A DNA stretch of 8,661 bases. Origin: an uncultured Elusimicrobia bacterium (GTDB lineage: Bacteria > Elusimicrobiota > Elusimicrobia > UBA1565 > UBA9628). Made by a program: the position numbers and the translations under genes. The stretch lies in contig CAIQSZ010000350.1 of assembly GCA_903874575.1 (NCBI GenBank), positions 1 to 8,661 on the forward strand, read 5' to 3'. How positions within the stretch are numbered: position 1 is the first letter of the stretch; each line of letters opens with the position of its first letter. The notes under the pieces were generated by a model. That model made no database searches, was not told where the DNA came from, and saw nothing but the letters and a program-made list of their open reading frames with translations. This document shows, piece by piece, positions 1 to 6,110 of the stretch.

Positions 1-1
1 C

Positions 2-1063
2 TCATGGTGGTCCCGCCGTTTCCTCGTCAACAGCGAGGGGTCCCGCCTGCTCACCCGCGGAGAGGAGATGCCGCACGAACTTCGGGTCGGCGCCGCCACG
101 CGGGCCGACGACGGCATGCGCTTGGAGGGCGGCTTCAACCTGATCCTGCGCTCCTGGTCCGACCTGCCCGCCGAGCCGGAGCTGGAGCGGCGCGTCCGCG
201 CGCTGGCCGACGATCTGACGGCCCTGCGCGCCGCGCCCATCCAGTCCGCGGAAACGGCGCCCGCCATCTTGGACCCCGAGATGGCGGGCGTGCTCTTCCA
301 TGAGGCGCTGGGCCACAAGCTGGAAGGCCAGCGCCAGCGCGATCCGCACGAGAGCCAGGTTTTCCGCGATCTCGTGGGCAAAAGCATACTGCCGGAATTT
401 CTCAGCGTCTTCGACGACCCGACGCTGAAGTCCTTCAAGGGCTCGCCGCTCCACGGCTCCTACGATTTCGATTCGGAGGGCGCGCCGGCGCGCCGCGTGG
501 CGCTCGTCGAGCAAGGCGTGCTCAAGGGCTTTTTGATGTCGCGCTGGCCCGTGAAGGGCTTTCCCTCGTCGAACGGACACGGCCGCGCGGGCTGGCGCTA
601 TCACGCGACCGGCCGCATGGCCAACTTGATCGTGTCGGCCGAAGGCGCGGTCCCGCTGGATGAGCTGCGCAGGCGCCTCCTCGAGCTGGTGCGCAAGCAG
701 GGCGGAAGCCACGGTTTCCTGCTGGTCGGTTCCAACGGCGGAGAGAATCCGACGAACCGCGAAACGCCTCAGACGCTCGAGGTTCGCCCTCGCCTGGTCT
801 ACCGCGTGGACCTGGACGGAAGGAGCACTCTCGTGCGCGGCGTGAAGCTGGTGGGCACGCCGCTGGTCGTGCTCAACCGCATCGTCGCCGCGGGCGACGA
901 CGCCGAATTGGCCAACGGCTTCCAATGCGGCGCCGAGTCGGGCTGGGTGCCAGTGAGCCAAATAGCTCCCAGCCTGCTCGTGTCCGAGGTCGAGCTCCAG
1001 CGCCTGCCCGAAGACCGCGCGCGGCCTCCCATCCTGCCGTCGCCCTTGGGGAGCGCGCGATGA
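2..1063 (+). CDS. TldD/PmbA-family metallopeptidase, catalytic C-terminal part (5' end outside window)
   Basis: The reading frame is open from the left edge and gives 353 residues, so the start and N-terminal part lie outside. TldD-family proteins are zinc-dependent peptidases; E. coli TldD works with TldE on unfolded peptides such as microcin B17 precursor. Visible hallmarks are the end of the N-terminal domain (FLVNSEGSRLLTRG), the metal motif HEALGH (codons at 299-316) within LFHEALGHKLEGQ, the SNGHGRAG segment near 570-590, and a late cysteine (codon 926-928, in QCGAESGWVPV) where TldD carries its third metal ligand. All expected ligands are present, so it should be active. Its stop overlaps the start of the next gene by ATGA, indicating translational coupling. 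The neighbour is a paralogue lacking these ligands. Family assignment is firm; the substrate is unknown, and whether this copy is exported cannot be judged without its N-terminus. Confidence 0.93.
   Translation, partial: SWWSRRFLVNSEGSRLLTRGEEMPHELRVGAATRADDGMRLEGGFNLILRSWSDLPAEPELERRVRALADDLTALRAAPIQSAETAPAILDPEMAGVLFHEALGHKLEGQRQRDPHESQVFRDLVGKSILPEFLSVFDDPTLKSFKGSPLHGSYDFDSEGAPARRVALVEQGVLKGFLMSRWPVKGFPSSNGHGRAGWRYHATGRMANLIVSAEGAVPLDELRRRLLELVRKQGGSHGFLLVGSNGGENPTNRETPQTLEVRPRLVYRVDLDGRSTLVRGVKLVGTPLVVLNRIVAAGDDAELANGFQCGAESGWVPVSQIAPSLLVSEVELQRLPEDRARPPILPSPLGSAR
1048..1053 (+). promoter_or_regulatory. Ribosome binding site for the second TldD-like gene
   Basis: GGGGAG lies six bases before the ATG at 1060, inside the end of the upstream gene. 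It supports this start over in-frame upstream codons, which would read through the end of the preceding TldD gene. Confidence 0.6.
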
Positions 1064-3057
1064 ACATCCCGGCGCTCTTGGCCTTCTCGTGGGCCGTGTC
1101 GGTGGGCGCCGCGGCGGCCTCGCCGGCCGGGGAGAACGCTCTTGAGCGCGCGGTGCGGGCCGAACTGGGCCGCGCCAAGCGCGAGCTTAGGGCCGAAGGC
1201 TACCCCGGCGTCTACCATGCCGCGCTGACCGTCTGGGATCTCGACGATTGGGACCGCTGGAGCGCGATGGGCGCCGCGCGAGTCGAGAGCCGCCGCAGCC
1301 AGCGCATCGTCATGCCCGACCTGCGCGTGGGCGGCGCCGCGCTGGACAACCATCCGGTCTCCCCGAAGAACGACTATCTCGCGACTCCGGTCTCCATGGC
1401 CGACGATGAGTACGCCCTGCGCCACGCGCTGTGGCGAGTGCTGGACGGCGCCTACAAGAGCGCGACGGCGGACTTCCTGCGCAAGCAGGAGCGTCTCGTC
1501 TCTCTGGGCAAGGCGGAGTACGATACCGACGACCTCTCCCCGGAGCCGGCGGTGGTCCGCGTCTCCACGCGGCCGGCTTCGCCGTGGGATTTGGAGCGGC
1601 TGCGCCGTCTCGAGGGCGCGCTGGGCGAGCCGTTCCGCCTCGACCCCGATTTGCTGTACGCCGAGTCGCACGTCGGACTGCGGCGTCTTTGGGTGCGCCT
1701 GAGAGACACCGACGGCATGGCCGTGGACAAGGCCGCGGACGCGGTGAAGCTCGATTTCGAGGCGACGGCGCTCAGTTCCGACGGCCTGCGCGAGACCGTC
1801 GGCCGCGGCTGGTCGGCGCGCACGCCGGACGCCTTGCCGTCGGAAGACGAGGTCCGCCGTGCCGGACGCGAACTGCTTGCCGATCTGCGGGCGCTGCGCG
1901 TCGCCGCGACGACCTCCCCGTTCAGCGCGCCGGCTCTGCTGGACCCGTCGGTCTCCGCGGCGCTGGTCTTCGCCCTCGGTCAGCGCCTGTCGGGCGAGGA
2001 ACTGCGCAATCCTTCCGGCGCGCAGACCTTCCGCGGCCGCGTCGGCGACCGGGTGCTCGCGTCCGACCTCACGCTCGTCGACGACCCGACCCGGCTTGAG
2101 TTCAAGGGGCGGCCGCTGTTCGGCCACTACGAGTACGACGACCACGGCGTGCCCGCGCGGCGCGCGACCCTCGTCGAGCGCGGCGTACTCAAGGGCTTCC
2201 TGCTCTCGCGCTATCCGGTCAAGAACTTTCCCCGCTCGAACGGGCACGGCCGCGCTCCTTTGGGCCTGATGCCGATCGGCAGCCCCGGCGTTCTCTTCCT
2301 GACGACCGCCGATCCCCAGCCCGTGGGAGGCCTGCTCGCGCGTCTGCGCGAGCGGTGCCGCCTGGCGGGGAAGCCCTATGGGCTGTGGATTCGGAACCTG
2401 CGCGCCTCGGTCCAGCAGCAGGGCGGCGGCGCCCAAGGTTCGATCCGCTTCATCGCGCGCGTCGACTTGATCCCCGCCGACGGCGGCACGCCGGTGCGCG
2501 TGCGCGACCTCGACCTGGTCGGCACGCCGTTGGTCATGGCCGGCAGCGTGCTGGCGGCGGGCGACGACCTCGACGATTCAGAGGTAGACGCCGGGGCGCC
2601 CGCCACCGTGATCGCGCCCAGTCTGCTCCTATCCGAGGCGGAACTGCAGCGCTCCGAGACCAAGCCGGAGAAGGCGCCGATTCTGCCGCCGCCTCAGCCG
2701 TTTTCGCCGGAGCCCGCGCGCACGTCGGCGACGCGCCGTGTTCCCTTTATTCCCAAGGGCGCGCAGATCCAAGTCGACCGCTATCTGATCTCCGGGCGCG
2801 CGGAACTCCTCGAATCGTTCGACGTCCCGGGCGTCTATGCGTGGCGTCAAACGCGCACGCCCGACGGTCTGGTTCTAGACGTCAAGGTCGTCGGCGGCAA
2901 CCTAAAGACGGCGGGCGCGGCCGCGCGCGGCGTCGATGCGGCCGTGGCCGCGCTGGCGAAGGATGCAAGCCGCAGGAGCGTGTTGTCGAGCCTGCGCGCG
3001 CTTTCCGCGTACCGCGCGCGCTTCGGCGACGGCTGGCCCGACGACGGACCCCGATGA
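1060..3057 (+). CDS. TldD-related protein, predicted exported, metal site lost, with C-terminal extension
   Basis: 665 residues. The ATG at 1060 is chosen because it overlaps the upstream stop (ATGA), has GGGGAG six bases upstream, and begins a plausible signal peptide (hydrophobic LLAFSWAVSVGAAAA, possible cleavage near AAA-SP), though the n-region lacks basic residues. The body aligns with the upstream TldD protein: VRLRDTDGM matches its FLVNSEGSR region, and FKGRPLFGHYEYDDHGVPAR, LVERGVLKGFLLSRYPVK, SNGHGRAP and VGTPLVM recur. The HExxxH position reads VFALGQ (residues 303-308) and the C-terminal ligand cysteine is missing (DAGAPATVIAPS), so zinc binding and proteolysis are unlikely. About 117 residues after residue 548, following a proline-rich linker, are not part of the usual TldD fold. 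It could be a TldE-like partner of the upstream enzyme or a peptide-binding pseudoenzyme. The partner role is inference. Confidence 0.9.
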   Translation: MNIPALLAFSWAVSVGAAAASPAGENALERAVRAELGRAKRELRAEGYPGVYHAALTVWDLDDWDRWSAMGAARVESRRSQRIVMPDLRVGGAALDNHPVSPKNDYLATPVSMADDEYALRHALWRVLDGAYKSATADFLRKQERLVSLGKAEYDTDDLSPEPAVVRVSTRPASPWDLERLRRLEGALGEPFRLDPDLLYAESHVGLRRLWVRLRDTDGMAVDKAADAVKLDFEATALSSDGLRETVGRGWSARTPDALPSEDEVRRAGRELLADLRALRVAATTSPFSAPALLDPSVSAALVFALGQRLSGEELRNPSGAQTFRGRVGDRVLASDLTLVDDPTRLEFKGRPLFGHYEYDDHGVPARRATLVERGVLKGFLLSRYPVKNFPRSNGHGRAPLGLMPIGSPGVLFLTTADPQPVGGLLARLRERCRLAGKPYGLWIRNLRASVQQQGGGAQGSIRFIARVDLIPADGGTPVRVRDLDLVGTPLVMAGSVLAAGDDLDDSEVDAGAPATVIAPSLLLSEAELQRSETKPEKAPILPPPQPFSPEPARTSATRRVPFIPKGAQIQVDRYLISGRAELLESFDVPGVYAWRQTRTPDGLVLDVKVVGGNLKTAGAAARGVDAAVAALAKDASRRSVLSSLRALSAYRARFGDGWPDDGPR

Positions 3058-4052
3058 ATACCCCCTTGTTCTCCGTCGTGATGCCGACCTACCGTCGCGC
3101 GGCTTCGACCGCCGCGGCCGTGCGCTCGGTGCTGGCGCAGGCCGACGCGCGTTGGGAGTGCCTGGTCGTCGACGACGGTTCCGGCGACGGCACTCAGGCC
3201 GCGCTGTCGGGTTTCGCGGATCCGCGCCTGCGCTTCTTTTGGAACGGGAAGAATCGCGGCCAGCACGCGTGCCGCAACCAGGCCATCCGGGAGGCCCGAG
3301 GGGAGTGGATCGCCTTTCTCGACTCCGACGACCTGTTTCTGCCCGAACGCCTGTCCAAGTTGGCCGCCGCGATCTCGACGCGGCCGTCCGTCGGCTTCTG
3401 GTTCACGAACGCCTGGGTGCACCGTTGGGACCGGTTGATCGGCCCGCTGTTCGACGCGAATCGGACGATTCCCGAAGGCAAGGTTCCCGGCTGGTACGCC
3501 GTCGGCGACCGCTGGCTGCCGTACGTGACGACCATGGTCTGCGTGCGCAAATCGGCGTTCGAGAAGACGGGGTTCTTTCGCGAGGACCTTCGCATCTTGG
3601 AAGACACCGAGCTGTACGCGCGCATGTTCACGGACGGTCTTGAAGTGGGCGTCCTGCGCGAACCGTTGGCCGTGCGCTTCATCCACGAGGGTCAAATCAC
3701 GCGCGACCATCAGCGAGACTTTCTGGAGTCCATGGAGGCCCTGAATAGCTCGGGCGCGCCCGCGCCGGTCGCCGCCGCGCATCGCGTCCGCGTCGCGCGC
3801 GAGGTCGCCGGTTATTTGTGGCGTTCGTTGAAGCCCGCGGAGGCTCGGGCCCTGCTGGAGCGCGAACTGGGTCCCGCCGTTCGCGCGACCGCGCTGTGGC
3901 GGGCGACCTTCATTCCGACGGCCGTTCTGGCGCTCGCGCGAGACGCGCGCGCGGCTTGGATGCGCCTGCGCTGGGGCGTTTTCGCCCCGGCGGACGCGCG
4001 AAACGCTCTGGGCGTCGTCGAGCGCCTTCTCGATGGTCGCGCCAAGAGCTAG
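3054..4052 (+). CDS. Family 2 glycosyltransferase (GT-A fold)
   Basis: 332 residues, about the usual length for a single-domain GT2 enzyme. These transfer a sugar from a nucleotide-sugar donor to a glycan, lipid or protein acceptor on the cytoplasmic side. The N-terminus has the expected strand FSVVMPTYRR, then VVDDGSGDGT (DD at residues 40-41, nucleotide binding), NRGQHACRNQAI, and FLDSDD (90-93), the metal-binding DxD. LEDTELYARM (ED at 184-185) fits the catalytic-base region. No membrane segment is apparent; the last 100 or so residues are rich in Arg and Ala. The ATG at 3054 overlaps the previous stop (ATGA), with only a weak GGA upstream, so translation is probably coupled. The GmhB-like phosphatase that follows suggests heptose or envelope glycan work, but donor and acceptor cannot be read from the sequence. 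Confidence 0.92.
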   Translation: MNTPLFSVVMPTYRRAASTAAAVRSVLAQADARWECLVVDDGSGDGTQAALSGFADPRLRFFWNGKNRGQHACRNQAIREARGEWIAFLDSDDLFLPERLSKLAAAISTRPSVGFWFTNAWVHRWDRLIGPLFDANRTIPEGKVPGWYAVGDRWLPYVTTMVCVRKSAFEKTGFFREDLRILEDTELYARMFTDGLEVGVLREPLAVRFIHEGQITRDHQRDFLESMEALNSSGAPAPVAAAHRVRVAREVAGYLWRSLKPAEARALLERELGPAVRATALWRATFIPTAVLALARDARAAWMRLRWGVFAPADARNALGVVERLLDGRAKS

Positions 4053-4629
4053 AATCTCGTCCGTGAGGCCGAAGAGGTCCGTGCGTCGCGCCGTGTTTCT
4101 GGACCGCGACGGAGTCATCGTGAGGGAAGTGGATTATTTGCGCGAGCTGTCCCAGCTCGAAGTCCTGCCCGGCGCGCCCGCGGCCATGAAGGCCCTGCGC
4201 GCGGCCGGGTTCAAGGTCGTCGTCGTGACCAACCAGTCCGGCGTGGCCCGGGGCTACTTCAGCCTGACGCGTCTGGCCGCCATCCACCGCGAGCTCAAGA
4301 AGCGTCTGGCGCGCGCGGGAGCCAAGTGGGACGCGCTGTATTTTTCGCCGCATCATCCCGAGAGCCGCCACCCGATGCGCAAGCCTGGCACGGGCATGCT
4401 TAAGGCCGCTGAGAAGCGCTTCTGCCTGGACCTGCGCGCTTCCTACATGGTCGGCGACACGACCACGGACGTGAAGACGGCGCAAAATGCGGGCTGCGCA
4501 TCCGTACTTGTGCGCACCGGCCATGCCGGAAGAGACGGCAAGCACGCCGTCCGGCCCGACAAAACGTGCCGCGATCTTCCGTCCGCGGTCCGGTGGATTC
4601 TCTCCCGCCCGATCGGTAAATCGGTATAA
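4033..4629 (+). CDS. gmhB: GmhB/HisB-like HAD phosphatase (D-glycero-D-manno-heptose 1,7-bisphosphate 7-phosphatase type)
   Basis: 198 residues from the ATG at 4033. GmhB removes the 7-phosphate of heptose 1,7-bisphosphate on the way to ADP- or GDP-heptose for LPS or other glycans. Visible motifs are VFLDRDGV (nucleophile D24 and acid D26), VVVTNQSGVARGYF (66-75), MRKPGTGML (115-123) and YMVGDTTTDVKTA (D142, D146), in the order and spacing of E. coli GmhB. The zinc loop is unusual: E. coli has CPHH and CDCRKP, whereas here they read SPHH (105-108) and HPMRKP, so none of the three cysteine ligands remains. The start is uncertain: the ATG at 4033 overlaps the glycosyltransferase end by 20 bases, while GTG at 4063 or 4081 would avoid overlap. 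None has a clear ribosome site. A different sugar-phosphate substrate is possible. Confidence 0.85.
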   Translation: MVAPRARISSVRPKRSVRRAVFLDRDGVIVREVDYLRELSQLEVLPGAPAAMKALRAAGFKVVVVTNQSGVARGYFSLTRLAAIHRELKKRLARAGAKWDALYFSPHHPESRHPMRKPGTGMLKAAEKRFCLDLRASYMVGDTTTDVKTAQNAGCASVLVRTGHAGRDGKHAVRPDKTCRDLPSAVRWILSRPIGKSV

Positions 4630-4630
4630 T
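4625..4630 (+). promoter_or_regulatory. Candidate -10 box (TATAAT) for the peptide transporter gene
   Basis: A perfect TATAAT overlaps the stop codon of the phosphatase gene in otherwise GC-rich DNA. It would place transcription start near 4637 and leave a leader of roughly 36 bases before the ATG at 4673. No good -35 hexamer is seen 16-18 bases upstream (CTCCCG-like sequence there) and there is no TGn extension, so the call rests on the -10 alone. Confidence 0.35.
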
Positions 4631-4636
4631 CCCGTA

Positions 4637-4667
4637 GGCGGTCACGCCAACCTCTCCGACGGCGGAG
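4637..4667 (+). promoter_or_regulatory. Two small hairpins in the transporter leader, the second covering the ribosome binding site
   Basis: GGCG-GTCA-CGCC (4637-4648) and CTCCG-ACGG-CGGAG (4654-4667) are perfect short inverted repeats with 4-base loops. The GGAG at 4664-4667, five bases before the ATG at 4673, is the ribosome binding site and forms the 3' arm of the second stem. The stems are only 4 and 5 bp, so in GC-rich DNA they may be chance. The ribosome site itself is well supported and fixes the transporter start. Confidence 0.4.
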
Positions 4668-4672
4668 CATCA

Positions 4673-6100
4673 ATGACGAGCGCGAACGACGCAGTGGCGG
4701 CCCACGAAGAGCTTCCAGGAAATCCTTCCGCGCCTTCCGGCCAGGCCGAATGGTTCGGCCACCCCAAGGGGCTCTACGTCCTGTTCTTCACCGAGATGTG
4801 GGAGCGTTTTTCCTACTACGGAATGCGCGCCCTGCTCGTGCTCTACATGACGAAGTACCTGATCATCGAGGCCGACAAGGGCATGACGGTGTTCGGCTAC
4901 GACTATGTGCGCGTATTCGTGCAGTGGTTCGTGGGTCTTTTCGGCATGCACCAGGCGCTCTCGGTTCAGGCGCTGTCTTCCCAGATTTACGGTCTGTACA
5001 CCGGCCTCGTCTACTTCACGCCTTTCTTCGGCGGCATTCTGGCCGATCGTGTATTCGGCCAGCGCAAATCCGTGTACATCGGCGGCACGCTGATGGCCGT
5101 CGGTCACTTCCTGATGGCCGTGAAGAGCATGTTCTTCCCGGCCCTGCTTTTCCTCATCTTGGGCAACGGCTGCTTCAAACCCAATATTTCCACGCAGGTC
5201 GGACTGCTCTACCCTGAGGGCGACCACCGTCGGGACTCCGCGTTCACCCTCTTCTACATGGGCATCAACTTGGGAGCGTTCTTCTCCCCGTTGGTCTGCG
5301 GCACGCTCGGTCAGAAGGTCGGCTGGGACTGGGGCTTCGGCGCCGCGGGCGTGGGCATGGTCCTCGGTCTGATCATCTACCACTTCGGCAAGCGGCTTCT
5401 GCCGCCGGACTGTTTAGCGCGGAAGACTTCCGCCGCGGCGGAGCAGGCGCTCACGGCGACGGAGTGGAAGGCCATCGGGGCGCTCGTGTTCCTGGCGGTC
5501 GTCAATATCGTCTTCTGGGCCGTCTACGAGCAGCAGGGCAACACCCTCCAGCTTTGGGCCGACCAGAACACGCGCTGGAGCTTCTTCGGCTTCAACGTGC
5601 CGTCGACCTGGTTCCAGTCGTTCAATCCTCTGTTCATCTTTATTTTCGCGCCGTTCATGGACAAGTTTTGGGGCTGGCAGGACAAGCGAGGGCGTGAGCC
5701 TTCCAGCGTCACCAAGATGGGCATCGGCTGCGCCCTGCTGGGCGCCGCATTTATCATTATGATCGCCGCTTCAAAATTCATCGGCGCGAAGGGGCAAGGA
5801 AGCCTGCTGTGGCTGGTTGCCACCACCTGGGTGCTTACCATGGGCGAGCTTTATCTCTCGCCGATCGGCCTGTCGCTGGTCACCAAGGTCGCGCCCGCCC
5901 GCATGGTCTCCATGCTGATGGGAATGTGGTTCCTGTCGAGCTTCTTCGGCAACTACCTGTCCGGCTTCATCGGCGGCTTCTACGACTTGATGGGCAAGGA
6001 CGCCTTCTTTACCATGCTGACGGGCTTAGGCGTCGGCGCAGGGCTTATTTTCTTCGCGGCCAACAAGCCCTTGCGCCGGGCCATCGGCCACGAGATATAG
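4673..6100 (+). CDS. POT/PTR2-family proton-coupled peptide transporter
   Basis: 475 residues, within the family range. POT carriers (major facilitator superfamily) import di- and tripeptides across the inner membrane with protons. The signature ExxERFSYYG is at residues 41-50 on the first helix. FGGILADR (119-126) is the MFS loop motif; GNGCFKPNIS (164-173) holds the conserved lysine K169, FYMGINLGA (194-202) the second PTR2 signature, YEQQGNTLQLWAD (285-297) the helix 7 region, and GELYLSPIGLSLVTKVAP (391-408) the helix 10 glutamate E392. Hydrophobic stretches run through the whole protein as expected for about 12 or more helices. The ATG at 4673 is chosen for its GGAG site. It is 43 bases after the phosphatase and 10 bases before the next gene. 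The peptide substrate preference is not visible. Confidence 0.95.
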   Translation: MTSANDAVAAHEELPGNPSAPSGQAEWFGHPKGLYVLFFTEMWERFSYYGMRALLVLYMTKYLIIEADKGMTVFGYDYVRVFVQWFVGLFGMHQALSVQALSSQIYGLYTGLVYFTPFFGGILADRVFGQRKSVYIGGTLMAVGHFLMAVKSMFFPALLFLILGNGCFKPNISTQVGLLYPEGDHRRDSAFTLFYMGINLGAFFSPLVCGTLGQKVGWDWGFGAAGVGMVLGLIIYHFGKRLLPPDCLARKTSAAAEQALTATEWKAIGALVFLAVVNIVFWAVYEQQGNTLQLWADQNTRWSFFGFNVPSTWFQSFNPLFIFIFAPFMDKFWGWQDKRGREPSSVTKMGIGCALLGAAFIIMIAASKFIGAKGQGSLLWLVATTWVLTMGELYLSPIGLSLVTKVAPARMVSMLMGMWFLSSFFGNYLSGFIGGFYDLMGKDAFFTMLTGLGVGAGLIFFAANKPLRRAIGHEI

Positions 6101-6110
6101 CCGATCGAGC

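Noticed and set aside
413..589. DNA-level repeat between 413-589 and about 2080-2255
   Set aside because: The similarity follows protein paralogy of the two TldD-like genes with codon-level divergence; it is not a mobile or recombination repeat.
925..1059. Upstream in-frame extension of the second TldD-like gene
   Set aside because: It would overlap the end of the first TldD gene, lacks homology and would bury the signal peptide; ATG 1060 has a ribosome site and ATGA coupling.
799..2436. Long minus-strand open frame (545 codons) opposite the two TldD-like genes
   Set aside because: Its translation is low-complexity, Arg/Ala/Gln-rich without family motifs, and it lies opposite clearly homologous coding sequence; long antisense frames are expected in GC-rich DNA.
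2847..4118. Long minus-strand open frame (423 codons) opposite the glycosyltransferase
   Set aside because: It is the shadow of a well-supported GT2 gene and has no recognisable domains.
4487..4672. Upstream in-frame extension of the peptide transporter
   Set aside because: It lies within the phosphatase gene in another frame, and the extra residues do not resemble a POT N-terminus; ATG 4673 has a GGAG site.
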